Notes: generated by a model not told the origin, from the letters alone. Numbered from the stretch's first letter, positions 53,380-62,788 are shown. The stretch is DNA of 64,000 bases from Paenibacillus tepidiphilus (GCF_008635795.1 NZ_VWRQ01000015.1:124001-188000), one strand, 5' to 3'. Program-made: numbers and translations.

Positions 53380-55158
53380 ATGATTAAAAATTACAAAGGT
53401 TCTTTGATCGAACCTCTGAAAGAGAAAGAGTTGCACATCTTTCATGCGAATTCTGATATTGCGGAGTTAATCAAGAGCTTTACCCGCGTTCTGCGCGATG
53501 AAGTGCATGGATGTTATTTACTCGGGGGCTTTAGAGGGGCCGGTAAGACTTCGTTTGTCAATTTATGTTGTGTGAGTGTAGGGAACAGAAAGCTGGTTCG
53601 TATACAACTAGATTGCAGTAAGCTAGTCAATGTTAGCAATTTCCTGTTTTTCTTCGTGGAAGCACTAGCTGAAGAGACAAGTGGGCTTAAGTTGCCGGCC
53701 GCCGTGCATTCGGAGATTCAGACTCTCCGTGAGAAGGTAGCGTTCAAGAGTCTGAACAAAAAAATGCAAATTGCCATCAATAAGGAAATCGGGAATCAAT
53801 CACAAGAGGAGCTAAGCGCGGAGAAGTTATCTATAAATTTCTCGATGCTAAATAAACTGCTTGGTTTTATAAAAAGCGGGGAGCGCCATGCCAAAACCCG
53901 GAATGAAGAGAATCGCTCGCTGGAAAGCTCTGAACTCTTCGAAGTGGAAGCAAGAAACGACGAATTTATACTGATAGAACACTTGTCGAAGGTATTGTGC
54001 CACATCAGCGAAGAAGGTTATCAGATTGTTAATGTCATTGATGAGATTGATAAGCAAACCCATACCTTCCTTGAGGATTTGTTCGGCGTGTACAAGAACC
54101 TGTTCTTGAACTCACACATGACTACAGTATTTGTGGTGGACCAGAACAAGTATCAGGACATTGTGTTTAGAGAAGAGGTCGATGATAATCTCAGGGTTTA
54201 TTTCACGGGATGTTTCTATTTGCCGACCTTTGGCTTTGAGGATATTAAGGGCTATATGTACCGGGAGTTTCAAGTCACATCGAAGTGGGAGTGTTTAAAG
54301 GCTGCTTACTTGTCTAATGGGGCTATGCGGAAAATCAACACCTACTCCTATATGGATGGATACCAAGACTCTTATCTGCTGCAGAAGGCATCGCTATGGA
54401 AAGATATCCTTTCGGAGGCTGAGCGCAAGCTTATCCGACATCACCACCATGCCTATGTAAAGGATAAATTGAAGGTCATCGTAAAGGATACCATTGAAAG
54501 ATTATTTTACACGGGAAGCATAGAACGCTCTAAATTAACCGATGCGCTTCAGGATAAGTTTCATAAGCATAATCTGCCTGTCGATGCCGTAGACATCATT
54601 CGTTGTATGGAACAAATAGCAACAAAGAATCCCAGTCTTATTGTTTTCTACAATGATATCAACGACAAAACCTATATTAAAGTGAATCCAAAGGATAGCA
54701 TTGAGGCTTACAGAGATTCCGACGGCTCAACAATGACATTTCAATTGAATTCATGGGATATCGAAGACATCAACCGCACGTTTATCAAGAGTCAATCCGA
54801 TCCTATTCCCATAGTGGAACGGGATACCCAAGGGTTCGAACATTTTATTCGTATCATTGAAACCAATATCCGCAGCATCAAAAACATTATTATCATTAAG
54901 AAGTTCTCCAATTGGGGTCAGAGTGAAGTGTATACATATTCGGCCATTCTAATTATGGATAAACCGGTGGGCAATGTGGTTTATGTCGTAGAAGAGTGCA
55001 GCTTCTCGTATGAGGGGCCGTTTACCGTTGAGCTATTAACTGATTTTATGTCTAAGCATAAGATTCCCAGGATTGTCATTGAGATGGACGACGAACCGAT
55101 TCTCGAACATTTGGACTATATTTATGATGAAGTTGATAAAAAAATCTATCCGAGGTAA
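53380..55158 (+). CDS. P-loop ATPase (KAP/STAND-like), partner of a membrane protein
   Basis: ATPase of 592 residues. Walker A is GGFRGAGKTSF (49-59), Walker B IVNVIDEID (216-224), followed by a sensor-like TTVFVVDQNKYQD. The 100 residues between them contain charged coiled-coil-like helices. The middle (about 310-480) is helical, and the C-terminal part (about 490-592) is alpha/beta (VYVVEECSFSYEG, PRIVIEMDDE) of unknown kind. It is reminiscent of KAP and STAND ATPases of defence systems, but I cannot assign a family. AAGGAG is 12 bases before the ATG. The membrane-protein gene follows after 4 bases. Confidence 0.75.
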   Translation: MIKNYKGSLIEPLKEKELHIFHANSDIAELIKSFTRVLRDEVHGCYLLGGFRGAGKTSFVNLCCVSVGNRKLVRIQLDCSKLVNVSNFLFFFVEALAEETSGLKLPAAVHSEIQTLREKVAFKSLNKKMQIAINKEIGNQSQEELSAEKLSINFSMLNKLLGFIKSGERHAKTRNEENRSLESSELFEVEARNDEFILIEHLSKVLCHISEEGYQIVNVIDEIDKQTHTFLEDLFGVYKNLFLNSHMTTVFVVDQNKYQDIVFREEVDDNLRVYFTGCFYLPTFGFEDIKGYMYREFQVTSKWECLKAAYLSNGAMRKINTYSYMDGYQDSYLLQKASLWKDILSEAERKLIRHHHHAYVKDKLKVIVKDTIERLFYTGSIERSKLTDALQDKFHKHNLPVDAVDIIRCMEQIATKNPSLIVFYNDINDKTYIKVNPKDSIEAYRDSDGSTMTFQLNSWDIEDINRTFIKSQSDPIPIVERDTQGFEHFIRIIETNIRSIKNIIIIKKFSNWGQSEVYTYSAILIMDKPVGNVVYVVEECSFSYEGPFTVELLTDFMSKHKIPRIVIEMDDEPILEHLDYIYDEVDKKIYPR

Positions 55159-55162
55159 ATAG

Positions 55163-56410
55163 ATGCTAACTTATGTATGGATGATCCTTCAAGCCTTGCT
55201 GATTTACTTAACGCTAAGCATGTTATTCTGGGCTATTACACGGATAGTGATATACCTGTTCTATCTGTTGGTTTACAAGCTAGACAGCTGGTTTACCCAA
55301 TGGTTACATCGCAGACCGTATCTGACCGCTGACAAAGGCATACAACTTCAGATGATGAGAATACATATTCGCTTGGATCAGCTTACGGATACGCTTCTGA
55401 CGATCCACTACCGGTGGATGAAACGTAAACTTTATTTTCTCCGGATCAATGTTATTAATGCGCTTACGGCACTATTTGCATATCATCTGGCAAGCAACCT
55501 GTACGCAGTTATGGAGACATTTCGGGACACTGCACTCGATATTACGACCCTATATCACACAGTTGGCGATAAATTCAACGCTCTAGATGCCTCCAAGAAA
55601 AATTATGTTAAAGTGGCTCTGTGTGCGCCGCTGATCTGGTCCGGTTTCGAATATGGTATCTTTCGCATCTTTCATTGGAGTGACCGCATGATCCAGCATA
55701 TCAGGTTCTTAAGAAGAATAGAGGAGACCATCGGGAGTAACATAACAAGTTTAAAAAGATGGCGCAGGGACCTTATCGTTCAGAAATTAGATGAACTCAC
55801 AGCAAGTATCGGGTATACCCTTGAGAACGGTGAACTTGTCTCTCAAGATAGGGCTATGCTCCCCAGCAACATATATGAACAAAAAATAGATCAAACCATA
55901 TTGATTAAAATCAGTGAGGTATTGTCTGAATTTCAGAAGATTCCTCGGCAGTCTCAATTCGATCTGGCATATCTGCATAGATTGCAGCAGAAGATTGAGG
56001 AGTTCATCCAGGTAAAGCTATCCGGCGGAATATTCTCATTAACTGAATATGAACAACTTGCGCTGGATAATTCCGGGCTGAGCGAACGCTCACAAAAGTG
56101 TGCGGAATACTTTTCAAAGAATAGAAATCAGATCTATAAGCACAAGTTCACGAAAGTGAGGGTGATAAGACAAGAAGTGCTTCAAAGGCTTGAATACTAT
56201 GAGGAAATGGCGTTGCAATATACCAAGCAATATGAAGAGCATTTAAATAGCTATTATTTCAGTTTACTGGAGAACCGGTGCAGGATAGAATTTCTCTTTT
56301 CCCGGTTACGGCGAGAATTATATCCTTCGTATTTCATTGGCGATATCATCAATGTGCTGAGGTATGTCATAAGTAGATACCTGAGAATACTTGCTGTACT
56401 GATTGTTTGA
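55163..56410 (+). CDS. Membrane protein coupled to the P-loop ATPase
   Basis: Protein of 415 residues with N-terminal hydrophobic segments at about residues 4-38 (probably two helices), 90-117 and 148-171. A long soluble helical C-terminus of about 240 residues follows (RIEETIGSNITSLKRWRRDL, DELTASIGYTLENGELVSQD), with no recognised catalytic site. Its ribosome site lies in the last codons of the ATPase gene, so translation is coupled. The ATPase-plus-membrane-protein pattern is like two-gene defence or signalling systems in which the membrane protein is the effector. This is inference. Confidence 0.72.
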   Translation: MLTYVWMILQALLIYLTLSMLFWAITRIVIYLFYLLVYKLDSWFTQWLHRRPYLTADKGIQLQMMRIHIRLDQLTDTLLTIHYRWMKRKLYFLRINVINALTALFAYHLASNLYAVMETFRDTALDITTLYHTVGDKFNALDASKKNYVKVALCAPLIWSGFEYGIFRIFHWSDRMIQHIRFLRRIEETIGSNITSLKRWRRDLIVQKLDELTASIGYTLENGELVSQDRAMLPSNIYEQKIDQTILIKISEVLSEFQKIPRQSQFDLAYLHRLQQKIEEFIQVKLSGGIFSLTEYEQLALDNSGLSERSQKCAEYFSKNRNQIYKHKFTKVRVIRQEVLQRLEYYEEMALQYTKQYEEHLNSYYFSLLENRCRIEFLFSRLRRELYPSYFIGDIINVLRYVISRYLRILAVLIV

Positions 56411-56436
56411 TCAGAAGCTTATTAAGGGCTGCAACC

Positions 56437-56694
56437 TCAACGATCTCGGCTAATAATATTTCGAACGAATCCATACAAGAACACCATAATACCAACTACG
56501 AGAAAGGGGATAACAAAGGCATTATCTTTGGGATCTATCCATGGTTTATTCAAGGTGCCTTGACCCGAAAAGGTTGCTAATCCGTTTGATGATAGTCCGC
56601 TACCGATCCAGTTTCCGAAACGATCAATGGTATACAGCACACCAGAGAAGATCACCAATATGGTCCCGATAATCTCGTAAAATCTTCCTTTCAT
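56437..56694 (-). CDS. Small membrane protein
   Basis: Protein of about 85 residues with two membrane helices (YEIIGTILVIFSGVLYTID and NAFVIPFLVVGIMVFLYGFV). Start at 56694 follows AAGGAG; the frame is open 20 codons further. It converges on the ATPase/membrane-protein pair. No relatives recognised. Confidence 0.65.
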   Translation of the reverse strand: MKGRFYEIIGTILVIFSGVLYTIDRFGNWIGSGLSSNGLATFSGQGTLNKPWIDPKDNAFVIPFLVVGIMVFLYGFVRNIISRDR

Positions 56695-56772
56695 ATAAAC
56701 ACTCCTTATATTAAACTTTAACATTTTGCTTAAAGACTGATGGCTGTACTGCATAGCTCGTTCTATCTATAA

Positions 56773-56949
56773 TCAATCCAAAATCCTATAAATAACATAA
56801 ACTACTAGAAACAGTAACGCACAAGCAACAACGAAGAGACTAATAACACGACTGAATTTGTTTGTTTTACTTTTCAAGAATAAGTTTAGACCCACTCCTA
56901 TGAGAAGTAGGCATATGAAAATGCTTAATATATCTACAAATACATGCAA
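56773..56949 (-). CDS. Very small membrane protein, TTG start
   Basis: About 58 residues with two hydrophobic helices (ILSIFICLLLIGVGLNLFL and LFVVACALLFLVVYVIYRIL). The TTG at 56949 is preceded by GGGGTG, while in-frame starts further out have no such site. Possibly a holin-like or regulatory peptide, but nothing supports a definite role. Confidence 0.5.
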   Translation of the reverse strand: MHVFVDILSIFICLLLIGVGLNLFLKSKTNKFSRVISLFVVACALLFLVVYVIYRILD

Positions 56950-57003
56950 AAAGATCACCCCACTATAAATTTGTGTGAAGCACCGCAAAATTACTAAAAC
57001 TGA

Positions 57004-57567
57004 TCAGAGTATTGGGAAACTTCCCACACTGTGCTGCTTCATGTTAAATACAGACATGCCTATGTATTCTTTACCTGTTGGTCTGGGATAATTGCTGCCT
57101 GCCTCCGGCTCACCGGGAATCTCGTAGTACATGGCTTCAATGGAGAATGAACCATCCGTCTCTTCGCCAAGCGGCTTCAGGCTGAGAATTACTCGATTCT
57201 GGTCTAGAAAAGACAATCCCGACTCTTCTCTGATCCGATGGTTCTGTATCCATTCTTTTATGGCGTCCATCATTTGCTTTTGTTCCTCTGTATTGTATTG
57301 AAATGCAGGGGTCACGGTTCCAAGATCCCGCAAAATGCTTTCAGATTCACGCACATATTGGGGAAATAAATTCTTCAATCCAGCTGCATGCTCCTCTGTG
57401 TTCTTTGCCTCTTCCTTAATAACAGCATTTTCGCTTGTGAGTATTTCGACCTCGGAGGTTAATTGCTTGATTATTGCCGCTTGGGAATTTAGCTTGTAAC
57501 CCATTGCACCTACCGCTATCACAGAAGCGGCAGCGCCAATAATAATCCATTTGTATTTGTTCCACAT
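57004..57567 (-). CDS. Membrane-anchored coiled-coil protein
   Basis: Protein of 187 residues with one N-terminal membrane helix (WIIIGAAASVIAVGAMGY), a coiled coil (QAAIIKQLTSEVEILTSENAVIKEEAK, ends given) and an extracytoplasmic C-terminal domain (FSIEAMYYEIPGEPEAGSNY). GGGGAG is 11 bases before the ATG. Unknown family; it lies in a run of four minus-strand membrane-associated genes. Confidence 0.7.
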   Translation of the reverse strand: MWNKYKWIIIGAAASVIAVGAMGYKLNSQAAIIKQLTSEVEILTSENAVIKEEAKNTEEHAAGLKNLFPQYVRESESILRDLGTVTPAFQYNTEEQKQMMDAIKEWIQNHRIREESGLSFLDQNRVILSLKPLGEETDGSFSIEAMYYEIPGEPEAGSNYPRPTGKEYIGMSVFNMKQHSVGSFPIL

Positions 57568-57612
57568 CTAAGGTTACAACTCCCCTGTAAGTGAGCTAAC
57601 AATTTGTTAGGG

Positions 57613-58203
57613 CTAGATGTTAATCCGTGGTTCTTTTCGTACAAAGAATAGAGAACAGATGAACACAATTGCGCTCCCTACACTTATGCCATAATACAAA
57701 TACAGCATAGTATGAATGGAAGGGAGGCTTGTTCCCGTTGCCAAAAGAAGTCGTACCCCCGTTAGCGGCGTTGTTACTCCCCCAAGTTTAAAGAGAATAT
57801 CAGGTATCACCTGGATTATACATAGTACGGAGTAGACGATAACCAGCACGAGAACGCCGAACTGTTTGTGCTGACGGTAGCTCTTAATGGCCAGGAGAAG
57901 AATAGCTATGATAAGCAAACCGTCAATAAAAAGCGGCCATCTTAATTCTGCGTAAAAATGATAGATTAGCGTGGTGTCCGGCCCGCCTGACAAGTCTCTT
58001 GTGAAGTGGGGAATCATACTTCTCCGAAGAATCGGATGTTGAGTTGACGATACGAACAGACATAGTGCATGACACGCAATCATGATCAGAATTTTCGTGT
58101 TAATCCATTTCCATCTCTTATCTGCTAACTCTGCCATTTGTTCCGCTCTCATCCCCAGTAATCTCCCAACCATTTGTTGAAGTGCTTGCTTTGTAATCAT
58201 CAT
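57613..58203 (-). CDS. Integral membrane protein, unknown
   Basis: Protein of 196 residues with a short cytoplasmic N-terminus and four helices (TKILIMIACHALCLFV, LFIDGLLIIAILLLAI, VLVLVIVYSVLCIIQVI and MLYLYYGISVGSAIVFICSLFF). GGAAAG precedes the start. It is probably co-transcribed with the coiled-coil gene 45 bases downstream. Confidence 0.7.
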   Translation of the reverse strand: MMITKQALQQMVGRLLGMRAEQMAELADKRWKWINTKILIMIACHALCLFVSSTQHPILRRSMIPHFTRDLSGGPDTTLIYHFYAELRWPLFIDGLLIIAILLLAIKSYRQHKQFGVLVLVIVYSVLCIIQVIPDILFKLGGVTTPLTGVRLLLATGTSLPSIHTMLYLYYGISVGSAIVFICSLFFVRKEPRINI

Positions 58204-58394
58204 AGTTCTTTCCGCTGTTAATTTCTGTATAAGTGTTTTTGCTAGTGACGAATCTGGTGAAGGGCCGACACCGATTTTTTGTATAAGTCTCGCTGCTTTC
58301 TACTGGTTGTTCGAATGAATCCTCCGAACGGGTAGGATTGTTGAGTTGAAATGGAGAAAATAAGTATATCTAAATTAACTATCGAGGTGAGAAA

Positions 58395-58928
58395 ATGGGC
58401 AAAGACCAACTCCTTGAAGAGATGAAGCAAGATATGTTGCGTGAAGTTCAGATTGCCGTTAAAGAAATTAAGTTGAATGAATCTGATGAAGTGTGTTATA
58501 TCTCTCTTCTTGGAACTGACTACGAACCCGTACTTGGATTAATCACTCTTGGTATTAAATCATATCGGGACAAGATGATAAAAGAAGAGCACCCGCAAGC
58601 GCTTTGGTATCTGTGGAATTCTGGTGAGATGCCTGTTGAATATCAAGTAGGGCTTGAAAAGGTGCTGCCTTCCTTCATAGAGAAACAGGAAAAATTTGTA
58701 GAACTAATTGGAGACAGTGAGTGGGAAGATTATTGGAAAGCTTGTCAAGATGTTCGTTTTGAAGTTGCTTATCAATTAAACTCGTTAGATTGGAGTAGGA
58801 TTTTGCCTGTCACAACTGATTTTGTTTTATATTCAGATTGGGAAGAACTTGACGTTGAGAATGGCGACTTAGAAAGAAGTATTCCAAAGGAAAAGCTTAT
58901 AATCCTTAAGGAACTCGGACTAGCTTGA
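58395..58928 (+). CDS. DUF4303-like protein
   Basis: Acidic soluble protein of 177 residues. The features VCYISLLGTDYEPVLGLITLG, ALWYLWNSGEMP, VAYQLNSLDWSRILPVTTDFVLYSDWEE (ends given) recall DUF4303/immunity-type proteins found near secreted toxins. No toxin gene is visible nearby. GAGGTGAG precedes the ATG. The assignment is tentative. Confidence 0.6.
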   Translation: MGKDQLLEEMKQDMLREVQIAVKEIKLNESDEVCYISLLGTDYEPVLGLITLGIKSYRDKMIKEEHPQALWYLWNSGEMPVEYQVGLEKVLPSFIEKQEKFVELIGDSEWEDYWKACQDVRFEVAYQLNSLDWSRILPVTTDFVLYSDWEELDVENGDLERSIPKEKLIILKELGLA

Positions 58929-59003
58929 TATGCTATATAACGGCAAACATTAATTGAACGACAATAGCGGCAGCAGAAACAACAGGAATATACAGCAATA
59001 ACC

Positions 59004-59045
59004 AAGCCCCTCTACACTTACTGTGTGGAGGGGCTTAGCTTTTTA
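59004..59045. terminator. Bidirectional terminator
   Basis: Perfect 14-bp stem AAGCCCCTCTACAC / GTGTGGAGGGGCTT with a 5-base loop, with T-rich sequence on the plus side, between convergent genes. Confidence 0.85.
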
Positions 59046-59456
59046 CCGAAGCACTTCCTCATAAAGCGGAACCGCCCACTCCGTGATATCAATGGGATAC
59101 ACGTCCTTACCGTCCTTCTTATAGATTAACCGCGCTTCTCCGTTCAGCGGATGGTCGGCGATCAGGTTGAATACTTTGTGCTTGCCATTCTTGGCTTCCG
59201 AGAGGTTAAGCTCACGCATGAAGTCCGGCTCAATGCAGAACGCCAGGGATTCTCTGCCGCACACGAACAGGCACATATGAACGGATGGGTCAAGGCTGAC
59301 TCCGAAGAAATAGTTCTCGGTTCTGGGATTGGAGGCGTGAATTTCGATAACCATGCGGTTGCACTGGTACAGGGCGCCTTTGATATGGTGGAGCTTGTGG
59401 CCCTGGAATACGTATTGCTCCAAAGCAGGGATATACTCGTTAACGGATGTTCTCAT
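59043..59456 (-). CDS. Hypothetical soluble protein
   Basis: Protein of about 137 residues, mixed alpha/beta (VIEIHASNPRTENYFFGVSL, CLFVCGRESLAFCIEPDF, EARLIYKKDGKDVYPIDI). Three cysteines lie close together (residues near MCLFVC, FC). The start at 59456 is uncertain; AGAGG is 12 bases upstream, and 18 more codons are open. No family recognised. Confidence 0.55.
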   Translation of the reverse strand: MRTSVNEYIPALEQYVFQGHKLHHIKGALYQCNRMVIEIHASNPRTENYFFGVSLDPSVHMCLFVCGRESLAFCIEPDFMRELNLSEAKNGKHKVFNLIADHPLNGEARLIYKKDGKDVYPIDITEWAVPLYEEVLR

Positions 59457-59617
59457 GTGCAGATCGTTCCTCTCATGGTTCATTTGGATAAGTCGATTGT
59501 ATACCGGCATTCCTGCTCTTAATTTGTGAAAACGTGTTTTATCAAGAAATGCAAAAACGCAAACGGTAGCGGACCCTAAGCGTTACAATAGGAGTATGAA
59601 ATGGTGGAGGCTATGCG

Positions 59618-60568
59618 ATGAATTGGAATGAAAAGCCGTTCAAACAAATGGTTCGTATGATGAAGGAGGCTACGGCTGGAGGGAATCACGCCAAGGCGTT
59701 CCGGGACAAGGCAGACAATTGCAGGAACGTGAGTGTCTTCTTGCGTGAGGTCATGAATCAGCAGGTATCGCCTGAAGAATTGTCACACATGCAGCTGTAT
59801 GCCCCCGAATACCCAGATCAAGGGCAGGACCCCCTATATGACCGGATTTACCGGATGATGGACCGGGATCTGGAGGATTTTGCGCGCGGCACGAAGGCCA
59901 TGCAGGCTTTTGAGGAAGCTTGTGCGCTTCTTAAGAAGGGGATAGAAAGCAACACCAAGGGATTATTCCATGATCTGAACAAAAGGGAGATCGCCATCCG
60001 GCAGATGGACGAGGAACTGGCCAGGATCAAGGCTCAAGTCGGACTTTTGAAGAAGAGTAAGCGCAAACCAGCCAAGCAATCGGTGAGTACGGAAGGAGGT
60101 AACGCTGGCGTGAATGTGACCAATGTAATGAAGGAAATCTTTGAGCTGCTTGACCGGCTGGAGCAGGCGAATGAGGCCGTACCGGATAACGTCGAGGACT
60201 CAATTTGGGATGAGGATTGTGAGAAGCTGATCGCTGTGGGGAATAGGGAGTATTTTGTGCTGCAAGGGGAAGAAAGAGCGGTGGCCTTTGCGGTGCTGGA
60301 GACACCACTTACCCGTGACATACAGCTGATTCGTCTGGGATCGGATTACTGGAGGGATGCGGAGGAGACTTTGGGCTTTAATGATGAAGCCTTTTATGTA
60401 GAGTCTTACCCGGATCTGGCTGAAGCTTTGGCTGAAATTCTCAATGCTATTAACTCGGAGGATGATCTGGAGCTGGGCAACGGAGAGGGTGGCCTTGCTC
60501 TGCACTATGATACACGCTCATCCTTGAGCGACAAATTCAGTCGGCTGCTATCCGGTGAGGCGGGATAA
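59618..60568 (+). CDS. Hypothetical protein with helical N-terminus and coiled coil
   Basis: Protein of 316 residues. N-terminal helices (residues 1-110), a coiled-coil-like, lysine-rich middle (LNKREIAIRQMDEELARIKA, KKSKRKPAKQ) and a C-terminal acidic alpha/beta domain (CEKLIAVGNREYFVLQGEER, AVLETPLTRDIQLIRLGSD). GGTGGAGG lies before the ATG. The metallophosphoesterase gene follows after 24 bases, so they likely form one operon. Unknown function. Confidence 0.6.
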   Translation: MNWNEKPFKQMVRMMKEATAGGNHAKAFRDKADNCRNVSVFLREVMNQQVSPEELSHMQLYAPEYPDQGQDPLYDRIYRMMDRDLEDFARGTKAMQAFEEACALLKKGIESNTKGLFHDLNKREIAIRQMDEELARIKAQVGLLKKSKRKPAKQSVSTEGGNAGVNVTNVMKEIFELLDRLEQANEAVPDNVEDSIWDEDCEKLIAVGNREYFVLQGEERAVAFAVLETPLTRDIQLIRLGSDYWRDAEETLGFNDEAFYVESYPDLAEALAEILNAINSEDDLELGNGEGGLALHYDTRSSLSDKFSRLLSGEAG

Positions 60569-60592
60569 AAGAGATATAAAGGAGAGTACCCT

Positions 60593-61132
60593 ATGCAACG
60601 TTATTACATTGCCGATCCGCATTTCGGACATGCGAACATCATCCATATGACGAAGCGCCCGTTCGCAACCGTTGAGGCTATGGATCAGGCCATGATTGAC
60701 GCCTGGAACGAGAGAGTAACCGATGAGGACGAGGTGTATATTATCGGTGATTTGATATACCGCTCAAGGTTTACAGCAGGCTATTATTTATCGCAATTGA
60801 AGGGGAGCAAGCATTTAATACTGGGCAACCATGATAAGTGGCTGAAGCCCGAGGAGCACCATCATTTTTTTGAAAGCATCAGTCATATCAAGGAATTAAC
60901 CGATGAGGGAAAATATCTCGTCCTATGCCATTATCCGCTGGCGGAGTGGCCCGGCTTCCACCGGAACAGCCTGCATATCTTCGGCCATATCCACAATACC
61001 CGTGAAGGGGATGCCTTTCGTTACTACCAGGGCAATACCCGGATGCTGAATGCCGGTGTGGACATCAATCATTATGCTCCGGTCCGGCTTCAGGAGCTTA
61101 TAGACAATAATGAGAAATGGCGGAGAGAATGA
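60593..61132 (+). CDS. Calcineurin-type metallophosphoesterase
   Basis: Enzyme of 179 residues with all metal-site motifs: ADPHFGHANI (Asp-x-His), IGDLIYRSR (Gly-Asp), LGNHDKW (Asn-His), CHYPLAEW (His) and IFGHIHN (His-x-His). Small single-domain proteins of this kind hydrolyse phosphodiesters or phosphomonoesters and occur in bacteria and phages. AAAGGAG precedes the ATG. Probably co-transcribed with the upstream hypothetical gene. Confidence 0.9.
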   Translation: MQRYYIADPHFGHANIIHMTKRPFATVEAMDQAMIDAWNERVTDEDEVYIIGDLIYRSRFTAGYYLSQLKGSKHLILGNHDKWLKPEEHHHFFESISHIKELTDEGKYLVLCHYPLAEWPGFHRNSLHIFGHIHNTREGDAFRYYQGNTRMLNAGVDINHYAPVRLQELIDNNEKWRRE

Positions 61133-61147
61133 CCTGACAAGTATGAC

Positions 61148-61252
61148 TTACAAGTATGACCTCGGCATTCTCCCCGCATGCTTTCCGTGAACCGCCAGAG
61201 CCTCCTCGAGGCGGTCCACCCCATCATCTACAACCTCAAGCTCTGTGAGCAT
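61148..61252 (-). CDS. Possible small protein downstream of the Lsa-type gene
   Basis: A 34-codon ORF (MLTELEVVDDGVDRLEEALA and onward) with a strong ribosome site GGAGGAGG 6 bases before the ATG, 21 bases after the ABC-F gene. Acidic and helical. Real expression is uncertain. Confidence 0.35.
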   Translation of the reverse strand: MLTELEVVDDGVDRLEEALAVHGKHAGRMPRSYL

Positions 61253-61273
61253 TTCAATCCTCCTCCATTACCC

Positions 61274-62758
61274 TCACCCCTCCAGCTCTACCACCTTACT
61301 CGCAATATTCCGGCAGAACTCGCTGTCATGCTCCACGAACAGGATGGTCGGGGAGTGGGCGAGCAGCAGCTCTTCGATCTGCATGCGGGAGATGACGTCG
61401 ATGAAGTTGAGCGGTTCGTCCCAGATATGCAGGTGGGCGGGCTCGCAGAGGCTCTTCGCGATCAGGACCTTTTTCTTCTGGCCGCCGCTAAAGGAAGCGA
61501 TGTCCTTCTCAAACTGCAGGCGCGAGAAGTCGAGCTTGCGCAGAATCGATTTGAACAGGCTCTCGTCAATACCGCTGCTCTGGGCGTAATCCGTCAGGCT
61601 GCCTTGCAGGTGCGAGGTGTCCTGGGAGACATAAGAGATGTGCAGCTGGCTGCCGATGCGGAGCGTACCGGAGTATGGAATGTCCTCGCCGCAGATCAGC
61701 TTCAGCAGGCTGGATTTGCCGGAGCCGTTCGGACCGGAGAGAGCGATGCGGTCGCCTTGGTTGATGGCGAAGCTCACGCCCTGCGTGACGGTCCGCTCGC
61801 CGTAATGGATGGACACGCCGTCCAGCTCGACCATCTGCTGTTTGTGGTAGGGGAGCTGCGAGATCTTCAGGCTTTCCGCGCTCTCGATGTTCTTCAGCAG
61901 CCCGGATTTCTCGTCGATGGCGGATTGCTGGCGCTGCTCGATGGATTTGGAGCGCTGCATCATCTTCGCGGCCTTGTGGCCGACATAGCCCTTGTCGAGC
62001 TTCGAGCCGGAGTTGCGGGTGCCGTTCTTCGACTTCTCGACCGCGTCCGACCAGTTACTCGTGCGCCCCGCCGCTTCGGACAGCCGCTTGATGTCCTTCT
62101 TCAGATGCTCGTTCTGGGCCAGCTCCAGATTGTCGCGCCGCTCCTTGTTCTCCCACCAGTCGGAGAAGTTGCCTTTCTGAATCTCGATACTCGTCTTATT
62201 GATCGACAAAATATGGTCGGCGCAGCGGTCAAGAAACGCCCGGTCATGCGACACCAGGATGAAGCCGCGCTTCTGGCTCAGGTATTCGCTGACCAGTCTC
62301 CGGGCATGGAGGTCCAGGTGGTTGGTCGGCTCGTCGATCAACAGGAAGCTGTTCTCCTTCAGGAACAGGGCAGCCAGTAGCACCTTGGTCTGTTCGCCGC
62401 TGGACAGTGACGCAAACGGGCGGTACAGCACGTCTTCGTCCACCTTAAGGAGCGACAGCTCGCGCTGGAGCCGCCAATACTCGTAGTCCGGGTAAATGTC
62501 GGCGACGATGTCGAGGGTCATATTCTCCTTGTTCTCCACGGGAAAAGGGAAATAATCGAAGCTTACATCCGTGGAAATCGTTCCGCCGTATTCGTATTTG
62601 CCGAGCAGCAGGTTCATGAATGTGGTCTTGCCCCGGCCGTTGCGCCCGGTGAAGCCGAGCTTCCAATTGCTGTCGAGCTGAAAGCTGACGTTCTCGAAGA
62701 TATTGTCATAGCTGCCGTCATAGGCAAAGGTCAGGTTGGTTACTTGAATCAATGACAT
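61274..62758 (-). CDS. ABC-F ribosomal protection protein, Lsa type
   Basis: Protein of 494 residues with two ATPase domains and no membrane segments. It starts MSLIQVTNLTFAYDGSYDNI, characteristic of Lsa-type proteins. Walker A motifs are GRNGRGKTT and GPNGSGKSS, signatures LSSGEQTKVLLA and FSGGQKKKVLIA, Walker B LLIDEPTNHLD and HIWDEPLNFID. Such proteins typically protect against lincosamides, streptogramin A and pleuromutilins. The start follows AGGAGG. A transcription attenuator in the leader suggests drug-induced expression. The basic linker between domains (about residues 190-290) would reach the ribosomal drug site. Confidence 0.9.
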   Translation of the reverse strand: MSLIQVTNLTFAYDGSYDNIFENVSFQLDSNWKLGFTGRNGRGKTTFMNLLLGKYEYGGTISTDVSFDYFPFPVENKENMTLDIVADIYPDYEYWRLQRELSLLKVDEDVLYRPFASLSSGEQTKVLLAALFLKENSFLLIDEPTNHLDLHARRLVSEYLSQKRGFILVSHDRAFLDRCADHILSINKTSIEIQKGNFSDWWENKERRDNLELAQNEHLKKDIKRLSEAAGRTSNWSDAVEKSKNGTRNSGSKLDKGYVGHKAAKMMQRSKSIEQRQQSAIDEKSGLLKNIESAESLKISQLPYHKQQMVELDGVSIHYGERTVTQGVSFAINQGDRIALSGPNGSGKSSLLKLICGEDIPYSGTLRIGSQLHISYVSQDTSHLQGSLTDYAQSSGIDESLFKSILRKLDFSRLQFEKDIASFSGGQKKKVLIAKSLCEPAHLHIWDEPLNFIDVISRMQIEELLLAHSPTILFVEHDSEFCRNIASKVVELEG

Positions 62759-62788
62759 AAAGCAATACACCTCCTGTATGCAAAACAA

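Noticed and set aside
53380..56410. Naming the ATPase/membrane pair as a specific published defence system
   Set aside because: Walker motifs and membrane layout are not enough to match any named system from sequence alone.
61178..62380. Open frame of 400 codons opposite the Lsa-type gene
   Set aside because: Leucine/alanine-rich shadow of a well-marked ABC-F gene.
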